Made by a program: the position numbers and the translations under genes | Assembly: GCA_902563075.1 (NCBI GenBank) | Contig: CACEWC010000001.1 | Location: forward strand, 1 to 64,000 | Direction of reading: 5' to 3' | Source of the DNA: an uncultured Pelagibacteraceae bacterium | GTDB lineage: Bacteria; Pseudomonadota; Alphaproteobacteria; Pelagibacterales; Pelagibacteraceae | DNA length: 64,000 nt | Notes under the pieces: generated by a model | What the model was told of the DNA's origin: nothing | The model's database searches: none | The model's input: only the letters and a program-made list of their open reading frames with translations | In this document: positions 25,010 to 32,777 of the stretch, one piece after another | Layout of the letters: every line of letters starts with the position of its first letter | Position numbering within the stretch: position 1 is the stretch's first letter

Positions 25010-26161
25010 TTGAATAGAACAAATCAATTAACAAAAATACATTTATCAGGGAAACCCTACATTATTTATAAATCTCAAAACGGGTTTGATCTTTACACCG
25101 ATTTTTCAAAAAAAATAATTTTAAATAATAAAAATATTAAAAGTTTTTTAACAAAAAAAAATAAAAAACAATCAACCAACACAGATCTTTTCATTGGTTT
25201 TTTTGGATATGAGTTATTAAATAATCTGATTGATGTAAAAGTCCCAAAACAAAAAAATTTTAACTTTCCCAAAGGTATTTTTTATAAACCAGAAAAAAAG
25301 ATCAAACTCAGCAACAAGTTAAATTTTGATGTAAAAAATTTTGAATGTGGGAACTTTAAAATCAATATTAATAGAAAAAATTATACAAAAATATTCAATA
25401 AATTTAAGAAAAAGATAAAGAGTGGTGAGACGTATCAAATTAAAATTTGCACAAAATATAAAACAAAGTCGAAAATCAATCCGTTAGATTTTTTTTCAAG
25501 GTTGTCTGATACCAATCTAGCCCCGGAGGCCTTTATGATTAAAGATAATAATTACTCAATTATTAGCTGTTCCCCAGAAACTTTAATTATAAAAAAAGGA
25601 AGTGAAATATCTACAAAACCAATAGCTGGGACCGTAAAAAAAACTAAGCAGTTAAATAAAATAAAAGCATTAAATTATTTTAGAAAAAATTTAAAAGAAA
25701 CCAAAGAGCATAATATGATTGTTGATATGGAAAGAAATGATTTATCAAGAATTTGCAAGGTAGGTTCAGTAAAATTGTCTAAACAAAAAATTGTTGAGGA
25801 ATATAAAGACCTTTTTCACTATGTTAGCTTAATTAAGGGAAAATTAAAAAAAAATATAAATAATTTTGAAATAATTAAAGCAATGATGCCAGGTGGTTCA
25901 GTTATTGGGTGTCCTAAGATAAATACGCTTAATCTTTTAAATAATCAGGAAAAAGAAAATAGAAATATTTATACAGGAAGTTTTGGTTACATAAAATTTA
26001 ATGGCGATATGAGATTTAATATAATTATAAGATCAATTTTAAATTTTAAAAACATATCCGAAATTTCAGTTGCCTCAGGTGTCGTTGTCGATAGTAATGC
26101 TAATCATGAGTTTAATGAGAATTTTCTTAAAGCTAAGGCGTTGATAGATTTATTCAAATGA
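25010..26161 (+). CDS. pabB: aminodeoxychorismate synthase component I
   Basis: 383 aa chorismate-binding enzyme. SGETYQIKIC, CSPETLI, HNMIVDMERNDLSRIC and PGGSVIGCPKI are standard blocks. The loop reads TKPIAGTVKK; PabB from E. coli has PIKGT with a lysine nucleophile, while TrpE has PIAGT, so the sequence alone cannot separate anthranilate from aminodeoxychorismate synthase. I favour PabB because an amidotransferase and a PabC-like enzyme follow with overlaps. Start is TTG, one base after the MFS stop. It adds glutamine-derived ammonia to chorismate on the folate route. Confidence 0.8.
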   Translation: MNRTNQLTKIHLSGKPYIIYKSQNGFDLYTDFSKKIILNNKNIKSFLTKKNKKQSTNTDLFIGFFGYELLNNLIDVKVPKQKNFNFPKGIFYKPEKKIKLSNKLNFDVKNFECGNFKININRKNYTKIFNKFKKKIKSGETYQIKICTKYKTKSKINPLDFFSRLSDTNLAPEAFMIKDNNYSIISCSPETLIIKKGSEISTKPIAGTVKKTKQLNKIKALNYFRKNLKETKEHNMIVDMERNDLSRICKVGSVKLSKQKIVEEYKDLFHYVSLIKGKLKKNINNFEIIKAMMPGGSVIGCPKINTLNLLNNQEKENRNIYTGSFGYIKFNGDMRFNIIIRSILNFKNISEISVASGVVVDSNANHEFNENFLKAKALIDLFK

Positions 26162-26715
26162 TTTATGTAATTGACCATAACGACTCCTTTACTCATAATG
26201 TAGTTCATCAATTTGCTTTATTTGATAAAGTTGAGTGTGATAACTATGATAAAGTTAGCGAAAAAAAAATTAAGGAAGCATCAACAATAATTTTTTCACC
26301 TGGACCAGGTAATCCTAAAAATTATCCAATTACTTCAAAAATTTATAAAAAATATAAAGGTAAAAAAAAAATAATAGGTATCTGTTTAGGATTTCAACAT
26401 ATTTTATTTTGTGAGGGTGCAAAAATTGTTGAACAAAAAAAAATTTATCATGGTTTTCAATCAAATGTAAAAGTTATCACTAATAAATCTTTATTCAAAA
26501 AAGGAAAAATATTTAAAGTTGGCAGGTATCATTCTTTAAAATTAAAAGAACCTTTCAAATCTTATAATTTTGAGATAACTATGAGATGTTTAAATTCAAA
26601 AGTCGCGATGGCGTTTGAAAATAAAAGGGAAAGAATATATGGATTTCAATTTCACCCAGAATCTTTTTTAACTATCAATGGTAACTTACTTATTAAAAAA
26701 ATCTTATCAGCTTAA
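26158..26715 (+). CDS. pabA: aminodeoxychorismate/anthranilate synthase amidotransferase component
   Basis: 185 aa class I glutamine amidotransferase. SPGPGNPKNYPIT, the nucleophile elbow GICLGFQH (E. coli type is GVCLGHQ) and YGFQFHPESFLT with the His/Glu pair are all present. It supplies ammonia to the pabB product. It overlaps pabB by 4 bases (ATGA) and the next gene by 38 bases. Slightly shorter than most PabA/TrpG. Confidence 0.88.
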   Translation: MIYVIDHNDSFTHNVVHQFALFDKVECDNYDKVSEKKIKEASTIIFSPGPGNPKNYPITSKIYKKYKGKKKIIGICLGFQHILFCEGAKIVEQKKIYHGFQSNVKVITNKSLFKKGKIFKVGRYHSLKLKEPFKSYNFEITMRCLNSKVAMAFENKRERIYGFQFHPESFLTINGNLLIKKILSA

Positions 26716-27451
26716 AGACTTAAAACAGATAGAGTTCCAAGATCTTTGGGGAGATCATGGAATTTTTACAACGATGTGGATTTTTGGTAAACCAGCAAAA
26801 ATTTTATTTTTTGATAATCATTTAAAAAATTTAATTTTATCATTAAAAAAATATCAAATAAAAAAAAAATCATTAAAATCAGATATTTTAAAAATAATTA
26901 ATAAAAATTTATCAAAAAAGAGGAAATATAATCATCTATTAAGAATTGCTATAAATAAGAAAATTATTTCAATATCGTTAAGAAAAAGAGTCAAACCAAA
27001 ATTAAATTTTAATTTAAGGTTAGTAAAATTAAAAAGAGAAAAACCAGAATTTAAAAATCTAAAATACAAAAAGATTTTATCTTATTTATCTAAAATGGAT
27101 AACTCCCAATCAGATATTGCATTGGTATCTAATAAAAAATTATTAGAAACTGGAACCTCAAATTTATTATTTGTTAAAGATCAAAAATTTTTTACACCCA
27201 AAAAGGATTATTATGAAGGAAATACTTATAAATTTTTTAAAACAAAAATAAGAAAGATAATTAAAAAAGATATTTTGCTTAAAAAAATAAAAGATTATGA
27301 TGAAATATTATTAATAGGATCTGGCAAAGGTGTTACTTCAGTTAAAACTATAAATGAGCTTAAATGGAAAAGAAAAAATCTAAAAAAATTCAAGCTTCTA
27401 TCAAAACAATATGATTCAGTTATAAATAAATGTAATTCTTATAAATTTTAG
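26678..27451 (+). CDS. pabC: class IV aminotransferase-like, probable aminodeoxychorismate lyase
   Basis: 257 aa. Fold-type IV PLP enzyme: DLWGDHGIFTTMWIFGKPAKILFFDNHLKNL is the N-terminal arm, LLETGTSNLLFVKDQKFFTP is the ETGTSNLL motif that holds PLP phosphate and catalytic Glu, and GVTSVKTIN closes the site. A PabC enzyme turns aminodeoxychorismate into p-aminobenzoate and pyruvate. The PLP lysine is less clear than usual because the protein is very lysine-rich. Start ATG lies inside pabA; the 38-base overlap is unusual but no later ATG suits the arm. Confidence 0.75.
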   Translation: MVTYLLKKSYQLKDLKQIEFQDLWGDHGIFTTMWIFGKPAKILFFDNHLKNLILSLKKYQIKKKSLKSDILKIINKNLSKKRKYNHLLRIAINKKIISISLRKRVKPKLNFNLRLVKLKREKPEFKNLKYKKILSYLSKMDNSQSDIALVSNKKLLETGTSNLLFVKDQKFFTPKKDYYEGNTYKFFKTKIRKIIKKDILLKKIKDYDEILLIGSGKGVTSVKTINELKWKRKNLKKFKLLSKQYDSVINKCNSYKF

Positions 27452-27454
27452 CAA

Positions 27455-27853
27455 ATGAAAGACCCAAACAATCCTTGTTTATTTTGTAATGTTAAAAAAA
27501 GTGGATGTGCTCATGAAAATGAATTCGCATATGCAAGTTATGACTCATATCCAGTTTCAGAACATCATTGTTTGATTATACCTAAAAGACACATAAAAGA
27601 TTATTTTGATTTATCTAATGATGAATTGGTTGCCTGTAATGATCTTTTAAAAATTGTAAAAAAAGAAATAATCAATAAAGATCCATTAGTTAAAGGATTT
27701 AATCTAGGCACAAATATAGGAATTGTATCTGGTCAATCTATTTTACATTGTCATTTTCATCTGATTCCTCGAAGAGAAGGAGATGTAGATAATCCTCAGG
27801 GTGGAGTACGATCGGTCATTCCAAACAAACAACATTATAAAAGAAATAATTAG
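27455..27853 (+). CDS. HIT family nucleotide hydrolase
   Basis: 132 aa. The histidine triad HCHFHLIPRR (H98, H100, H102) is intact, with SEHHCLIIPKRHIKDYFDL as the preceding strand. CLFC at 8-11 may bind zinc with a later His. HIT proteins hydrolyse adenosine-phosphoramidates or dinucleoside polyphosphates. Last gene of the metC-MFS-pabBAC series, 3 bases after pabC, though it may have no folate role. Confidence 0.88.
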   Translation: MKDPNNPCLFCNVKKSGCAHENEFAYASYDSYPVSEHHCLIIPKRHIKDYFDLSNDELVACNDLLKIVKKEIINKDPLVKGFNLGTNIGIVSGQSILHCHFHLIPRREGDVDNPQGGVRSVIPNKQHYKRNN

Positions 27854-27871
27854 CCTGTTATAAAAGACAAA

Positions 27872-27906
27872 TTGACCCTAGTTTGAGGTTGAACTATAAA
27901 TTCAAC
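27872..27906 (+). promoter_or_regulatory. promoter of the aprM-aprB-aprA operon with overlapping inverted repeat
   Basis: TTGACC (27872-27877), 17-base spacer, TATAAA (27895-27900): a good sigma-70 match 54 bases before aprM. The -10 box sits inside an inverted repeat GTTGAA-CTATAAA-TTCAAC (27888-27906), an arrangement expected for a repressor that blocks RNA polymerase. Sequence shows the motifs; regulation is inference. Confidence 0.6.
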
Positions 27907-27953
27907 TATATATAAAACTGTAAAATTAATTCAAAATTTAACAAAAGGCGGAA

Positions 27954-28748
27954 ATGTTAAGCAACAATCCATTTTCAATTTTATCAGAAACCATTTCACC
28001 GTTTGCTATGCAATCTTTTATTATTGCAATGGTTTTGTTAATTGCAGTTGGAACTATTATTCAAATGATACATCATAAAAATTTAACTTATTTTTTTAAT
28101 AACGCCAAAAAAGCAAAACTATCAGCGACAAAAGAACTAGGTGTTGGGGAAAAAGTTTCCGTGATTGCTAAAACAACAGTTGTTGATATTGGTACTACGT
28201 CTGAATTAGGTTTTGGTAAAAGAAGACTGGCCCATGTTCTAGGAATGTACGGAACAATTTTATTTTGGGTCTCTTCAGCTGTTTTAGTTTTTTGTTACAC
28301 CGGTACTGATAAACCAAGTTCTCAAACTTGGTCATTAATTTGGCATGCAGGAGCAATATTAACTTGCTTGGGCGGATATTGGTTTTGGTTTTTTTTAAGA
28401 GTAGACGTATCAGCGGAAGCTCATCCTTGGTATAGAATCATCAAAGCTGATTTATTTGTTTTAGCTTTACTTGCATGTTCAACTTTTGGGCTAGCATGGT
28501 CTTACACTCAATTTAACGGACAAATGGGATTATCATATTTGTTTTTAACTTTATTTATTGCATCCAATTTAATTTTATTTGGTGGTGTTTATTGGTCTAA
28601 ATTTGCCCATATGTTCTACAAACCTGGAGCAGCAATACAAAAAAATCTAGCTGAAGCTGATGGTTCAAGAGACAATCTTCCTCCACCAGCAGATGCCCCT
28701 GAGCAATTTGGCTTAGGTATAAAAAGAGAAGAGCCAAAACACTATTAA
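27954..28748 (+). CDS. aprM: AprM, putative membrane anchor for APS reductase
   Basis: 264 aa with about five hydrophobic segments: two near the N-terminus, then GTILFWVSSAVLVFCY, WHAGAILTCLGGYWFWFFLR and ALLACSTFGLAWSY/FLTLFIASNLILFGGVYW. It precedes aprB and aprA, where SAR11 and other sulfur oxidisers carry aprM, proposed to link the soluble APS reductase to the membrane quinone pool. Several histidines (HxxH pattern IIQMIHHK, RRLAHVLG, IWHAG) could bind heme, but that is speculation. Its C-terminus is a soluble proline/glutamate-rich tail. Confidence 0.85.
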   Translation: MLSNNPFSILSETISPFAMQSFIIAMVLLIAVGTIIQMIHHKNLTYFFNNAKKAKLSATKELGVGEKVSVIAKTTVVDIGTTSELGFGKRRLAHVLGMYGTILFWVSSAVLVFCYTGTDKPSSQTWSLIWHAGAILTCLGGYWFWFFLRVDVSAEAHPWYRIIKADLFVLALLACSTFGLAWSYTQFNGQMGLSYLFLTLFIASNLILFGGVYWSKFAHMFYKPGAAIQKNLAEADGSRDNLPPPADAPEQFGLGIKREEPKHY

Positions 28749-28779
28749 TATGTTATTAAAAAAAGGAGAAAAATAAATT

Positions 28780-29250
28780 ATGTCAACTTTTGTATACATG
28801 ACAAGATGTGATGGTTGTGGACATTGTGTAGATATATGTCCTTCGGACATCATGCACATAGATGAAAATATTCGAAGAGCAAAAAACATTGAACCAAATT
28901 TTTGTTGGGAATGTTACTCATGCGTTAAAGCATGTCCTAATCATGCAATTGACGTAAGAGGGTACGCTGATTTTGCTCCTATGGGTCACAGTGTGAGAGT
29001 TAGAAGAGAAGAAGAAAAAGGAACCATCTCTTGGAAAATCAAATTTAGAAATGGAACAGAAAAAAATTTCGTATCCCCAATAACAACAAAACCTTGGGGT
29101 AAATTTATTCCTAAACTTGCTGAAGGTGACACTCCTAACCAAGGAGAAATTAATTCACAAAGATTATATAGTGAGCCAGAGGGTTTAAATACTAATAAAG
29201 AATTACCATCAGTTCCAAAAGAGTCTTTTAAAAAAGGTGTTTATTATTAA
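28780..29250 (+). CDS. aprB: adenylylsulfate (APS) reductase beta subunit
   Basis: 156 aa ferredoxin-like subunit. Two 4Fe-4S motifs: C10, C13, C16, C20 (CDGCGHCVDIC) and C42, C45, C48, C52 (CWECYSCVKAC). The C-terminal half carries the SAR11/sulfur oxidiser-type RRxEEKGTISWKIKFRNG tail that wraps the alpha subunit. With AprA it converts sulfite and AMP to APS in the oxidative direction. A clear AAGGAG box precedes the start; the stop shares a base with the aprA start. Confidence 0.95.
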   Translation: MSTFVYMTRCDGCGHCVDICPSDIMHIDENIRRAKNIEPNFCWECYSCVKACPNHAIDVRGYADFAPMGHSVRVRREEEKGTISWKIKFRNGTEKNFVSPITTKPWGKFIPKLAEGDTPNQGEINSQRLYSEPEGLNTNKELPSVPKESFKKGVYY

Positions 29251-31109
29251 TGGCTAAGCACAAAACACATTATGAGGAATGTGATGTATTAGTTGTTGGT
29301 GGTGGAATGGCTGGTACTGGAGCAACATTCGAGGCTAGACATTGGGGAAGAGATTTAAAAATTGTTTGTGTTGAAAAAGCAAATATTGATCGAAGTGGTG
29401 CAGTCGCACAAGGTTTATATGCAATCAATTGTTACATGGGTATGCAATGGGATGAAAATCAACCTGAGGACCATGTTAGATATGCCAGAAACGATTTAAT
29501 GGGAATGGTTAGAGAAGATTTAGGTTATGACATGGCTCGTCATGTAGACTCAACTGTTCACATGTTTGATGAGTGGGGTCTTCCAATGATGAAAAATGAA
29601 AAAACTGGAAGATACTTACGAGAAGGTAAATGGCAAATCATGATACATGGTGAAAGCTATAAGCCAATCGTTGCTGAGGCAGCAAAAAAATCTGCAGATA
29701 AAATTTATAATAGAATAATGGTTACTCATTTATTAATGGATGAAGCTCAAGAAAATAGAATTGGTGGAGCTGTTGGATTTAATATGAGAACAGGAGATTT
29801 TCATGTATTTAGAGCTAAAGCAGTTATTGTTGCTGCAGGCGGTGCATCGCATATTTTTAAACCAAGAGCGGTTGGAGAAGGTATGGGGAGAACTTGGTAT
29901 GCACCATGGAGTAATGGGTCTGCATATGCACTACCTATTGCTGCAGGCGCAAAGATGACTCAAATGGAAAATAGAATTGTATTGTGTAGATTTAAAGATG
30001 GCTATGGACCTGTTGGAGCATATTTTTTACATTTAAAAACATATACACAAAATGCTAATGGCGAAAATTATGAAAAAAAATGGTATGATCAAACTAAAGA
30101 GTTAGTTGGTGAATATATTGATCACCATCCAACTCCTACTTGTTTAAGAAACCACGCATTTATACAAGAAGTTGCTGCCGGTGGCGGACCGATCCATATG
30201 GTTACTAAAGAGGCTTTTCAAGATCCACATTTAGAAACAGTTGGGTGGGAAAACTTTTTAGGGATGACAGTTGGACAAGCTGTTGTTTGGGCATCACAAA
30301 ATATTGATCCAAAGTATACAAATCCTGAATTAACAACATCCGAACCTTACGTTATGGGATCACATGCAACATGTTCAGGAGCATGGGTTAGTGGACCTGA
30401 AGATTTGTCTCCACCAGAATACTTTTGGGGTTATAACAGAATGTTAACAATCGATGGACTATTTGGTGCAGGAGATACAGTGGGTGGAAGTGCACATAAA
30501 TTCTCATCAGGATCTTTTACAGAGGGTAGATTAGCAGCAAAAGCAGCAGTCAAATATATTGAAGATAAAAAAGCTGAAGGAATCAATGTTACAGATCAAC
30601 AATGTGATAATTTTAAAAAAGCTGTCTACAAGCCCTTAGAAACATACACAGTTGCTCAAAACGAGATAACCGGAGGAACAGTCTCACCAAGTTATATTTC
30701 TCCAATACAAGGATTACAAAGACTTCAAAAAATTATGGATGAATACGTTGGGGGTATTACATCAAATTATATGACTAACGGAAATTTACTAAAAAAGGCT
30801 TTAGAACTTTTAACTTGGTTACAAGAGGATTTAGAACAAGTTGGTGCAGAAGATTATCATCAATTGATGAGGGCTTGGGAGTTGAAACATAGAGCTTTGA
30901 CTTCACAATGTGTGACTGAGCATACTTTGTTTAGGGAAGAAACTCGTTGGCCAGGTTATTATTATCGAGGAGATCATATGAAATTGGACGATGAAAATTG
31001 GCATTGTTTGACAGTTTCAAGAAGAGATCCTAAAACTGGAAAATTTACTTTAGAAAAAGTTCCGGTTTATCACATAGTGGATGAAAAAGAGAAAAAGAAG
31101 GCATCATAA
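29250..31109 (+). CDS. aprA: adenylylsulfate (APS) reductase alpha subunit
   Basis: 619 aa flavoprotein. VVGGGMAGTGATFEARH is the FAD-binding Rossmann loop, RSGAVAQGLYAIN and FRAKAVIVAAGGASHIF further FAD contacts, and GSHATCSGAWVSGPEDLSPPEYFWGYNRM is an AprA-specific block. It holds FAD and the AMP/sulfite site. In SAR11 it is thought to oxidise sulfite released from organosulfur compounds, not to reduce sulfate. ATG overlaps aprB stop by one base (TAATG). The sulfonate-degrading genes 3-6 kb downstream fit that role. Confidence 0.96.
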   Translation: MAKHKTHYEECDVLVVGGGMAGTGATFEARHWGRDLKIVCVEKANIDRSGAVAQGLYAINCYMGMQWDENQPEDHVRYARNDLMGMVREDLGYDMARHVDSTVHMFDEWGLPMMKNEKTGRYLREGKWQIMIHGESYKPIVAEAAKKSADKIYNRIMVTHLLMDEAQENRIGGAVGFNMRTGDFHVFRAKAVIVAAGGASHIFKPRAVGEGMGRTWYAPWSNGSAYALPIAAGAKMTQMENRIVLCRFKDGYGPVGAYFLHLKTYTQNANGENYEKKWYDQTKELVGEYIDHHPTPTCLRNHAFIQEVAAGGGPIHMVTKEAFQDPHLETVGWENFLGMTVGQAVVWASQNIDPKYTNPELTTSEPYVMGSHATCSGAWVSGPEDLSPPEYFWGYNRMLTIDGLFGAGDTVGGSAHKFSSGSFTEGRLAAKAAVKYIEDKKAEGINVTDQQCDNFKKAVYKPLETYTVAQNEITGGTVSPSYISPIQGLQRLQKIMDEYVGGITSNYMTNGNLLKKALELLTWLQEDLEQVGAEDYHQLMRAWELKHRALTSQCVTEHTLFREETRWPGYYYRGDHMKLDDENWHCLTVSRRDPKTGKFTLEKVPVYHIVDEKEKKKAS

Positions 31110-31127
31110 TTTATTTTAAGAACATTT

Positions 31128-31478
31128 ATGGATCTTTTGTCAAAGTCAGATGAAGAGATTTTTAAAATCGGCAAACCTTTTTGGGAAAATTTAGTACGAG
31201 CCTCAAATATGAAGGATTATGGAGGTTTTACCAAAGATTTTTCAACACAGATGCTATTTGGAGCAAATGAAGTTGAGCTAGGTAAACAATGGGCAAACAA
31301 TAAAATTATCACAAATTTAGAGGAAACTTACAAACCCTTTGGAACTTTAAGACGAGGTGAGCACATAACAGTGCTAATCAAACAGACCAACAAGGAAATA
31401 CCTGGAGAGTTTCTAGGAAGATTGGTACTTGGGGTTGAGGATGATGAGATTAAAATTTTTGGAGCAACAATTTACTAA
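31128..31478 (+). CDS. uncharacterised 116-aa protein in apr operon
   Basis: Soluble, starting MDLLSKSDEEIFKIGKPFWENLVRASN and containing TQMLFGANEVELGKQWANN and a strand-rich C-terminal half (GTLRRGEHITVLIKQTNKEIPGEFLGRLVLGVEDDEIKIFGATIY). The alternation of an N-terminal helix pair with later beta strands suggests a small alpha+beta barrel such as the NTF2-like fold, but I recognise no family. It is 18 bases after aprA and on its transcript; a role in sulfite or APS handling, folding or redox coupling is inference. Confidence 0.75.
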   Translation: MDLLSKSDEEIFKIGKPFWENLVRASNMKDYGGFTKDFSTQMLFGANEVELGKQWANNKIITNLEETYKPFGTLRRGEHITVLIKQTNKEIPGEFLGRLVLGVEDDEIKIFGATIY

Positions 31479-31522
31479 TTATAGTTTGACAATTTTTTTG
31501 CTGGGTGTATTCAGAGACTTAG

Positions 31523-31657
31523 ATGCATCTTTCAAATTTAAAAATTCTAAATATCATAGCTAATAAAAAATCAACTTTTATTAAAACTGGAATTTTTTCA
31601 GCTATAGCTGCATGTTGGGGTGTTATCTTAGTTGGAACTTTTATTACTTTTAAATAA
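31523..31657 (+). CDS. small single-helix membrane protein (44 aa)
   Basis: Below the track limit. MHLSNLKILN then a basic stretch ANKKSTFIK and one hydrophobic helix TGIFSAIAACWGVILVGTFITF. It lies between the 116-aa gene and the TauE/SafE exporter, same strand, 25 bases before the latter. A helper of the exporter or of AprM is possible but unsupported. Confidence 0.5.
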   Translation: MHLSNLKILNIIANKKSTFIKTGIFSAIAACWGVILVGTFITFK

Positions 31658-31682
31658 GTAATATTTTAAGTTTTTATATTTG

Positions 31683-32777
31683 ATGGACGTATTTTTACCT
31701 ATAGCTCAAGTCTTTATTAATCCAGTAGAAATACTTTTAATAAGTGCGATTGTTGGTGTTCTATCAGGTTTGTTTGGAGTAGGAGGTGGATTTTTAATGA
31801 CACCTTTTTTAATCTTTATGGGTGTTCCCCCAGCTTATGCAGTAGCAAATGAGGCCAACAATATCCTAGCAACTTCTGTATCTGGATCTACCACTCATTG
31901 GTTAAAAAATACTTTAGATTATAAAATGGGATTAATGATCGTAATTGGTGGAACAATAGGAACTGTATTAGGTATTTTTACTTTCACTTATTTTAAAGAT
32001 ATTGGAAAAATAGATACAGTAATTTCTTTAGCCTATATGTACATTCTTGCAATAATTGGGACTCTGATGTTGGTGGAAAGTTTGGGTGAAATTGATAAAG
32101 CCAAAAAAAATATAGTAGAGAAGAAAAAATTACATGTACATTATTGGATCCATGGACTTCCTTTTAGGATGAGATTTCCTAAATCCAAATTATATGAAAG
32201 TATATTTACACCTATCGTAATTGGATTAATCGTTGGTTTTATTGCGGCTATCATGGGTATTGGTGGTGCATTCATTTTAGTGCCCGCAATGATTTATATT
32301 ATTAAGATGCCGACAAAATTAGTGCCTGGAACCTCATTGTTTGTGACCATTTTTGTAAGTGTGATAGTTACATTTCTTCATTCAATTAATTATGGGTCAA
32401 TTGATTTAATGTTAGTTTTAATGTTAGTCGTGGGGTCAATAGTAGGAGTTCAAGTAGGCCAGAAGCTTGGGGAGCAGATTGACAGCTCTGGATTAAAAGC
32501 TTTGTTAGCAATTTTATTATTAATAGTTGGGATTGTAATAGCTTACGATACTTTTTTTGCTGAGGAGATTAAGAACGGAGTCACATCTGTAACTTCACCA
32601 GATTTAAATTTCTTCTCAAAATTTATTAAGGAGTTTTCAGAAGATATGCCATTCTTCTATGGATTATTTTCAATCTTATTTGCTGTTATTTTAGGAATAG
32701 GAGCTGCATTTATTAGAAGATCGATTTCAAAATTTAGAGAAAAATATTTTAAAAAGACAGTTAAACAATCTAAATAA
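31683..32777 (+). CDS. TauE/SafE-family sulfite/anion exporter
   Basis: 364 aa from the ATG at 31683 (the track's TTG at 31680 adds one residue). Two repeats of the family are visible: ILLISAIVGVLSGLFGVGGGFLMTPFLIF and VIGLIVGFIAAIMGIGGAFILVPAMIY, each with the GxGGG-F-P loop, for 8-9 membrane helices. TauE exports sulfite or sulfoacetate in sulfonate degraders; the neighbourhood (APS reductase, SuyAB, Xsc) makes sulfite the likely cargo. The stop overlaps the convergent YeiH-like gene by 8 bases. Confidence 0.87.
   Translation: MDVFLPIAQVFINPVEILLISAIVGVLSGLFGVGGGFLMTPFLIFMGVPPAYAVANEANNILATSVSGSTTHWLKNTLDYKMGLMIVIGGTIGTVLGIFTFTYFKDIGKIDTVISLAYMYILAIIGTLMLVESLGEIDKAKKNIVEKKKLHVHYWIHGLPFRMRFPKSKLYESIFTPIVIGLIVGFIAAIMGIGGAFILVPAMIYIIKMPTKLVPGTSLFVTIFVSVIVTFLHSINYGSIDLMLVLMLVVGSIVGVQVGQKLGEQIDSSGLKALLAILLLIVGIVIAYDTFFAEEIKNGVTSVTSPDLNFFSKFIKEFSEDMPFFYGLFSILFAVILGIGAAFIRRSISKFREKYFKKTVKQSK

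Noticed and set aside
24770-25027. 85-aa minus ORF over the MFS/pabB junction
   Set aside because: Shadow; the MFS-pabB coupling on the plus strand explains the region.
29250-31109. Fumarate reductase/succinate dehydrogenase flavoprotein as identity
   Set aside because: Ferredoxin subunit with two 4Fe-4S clusters upstream and AprA-specific GSHATCSGAWVSGPEDL block identify APS reductase.
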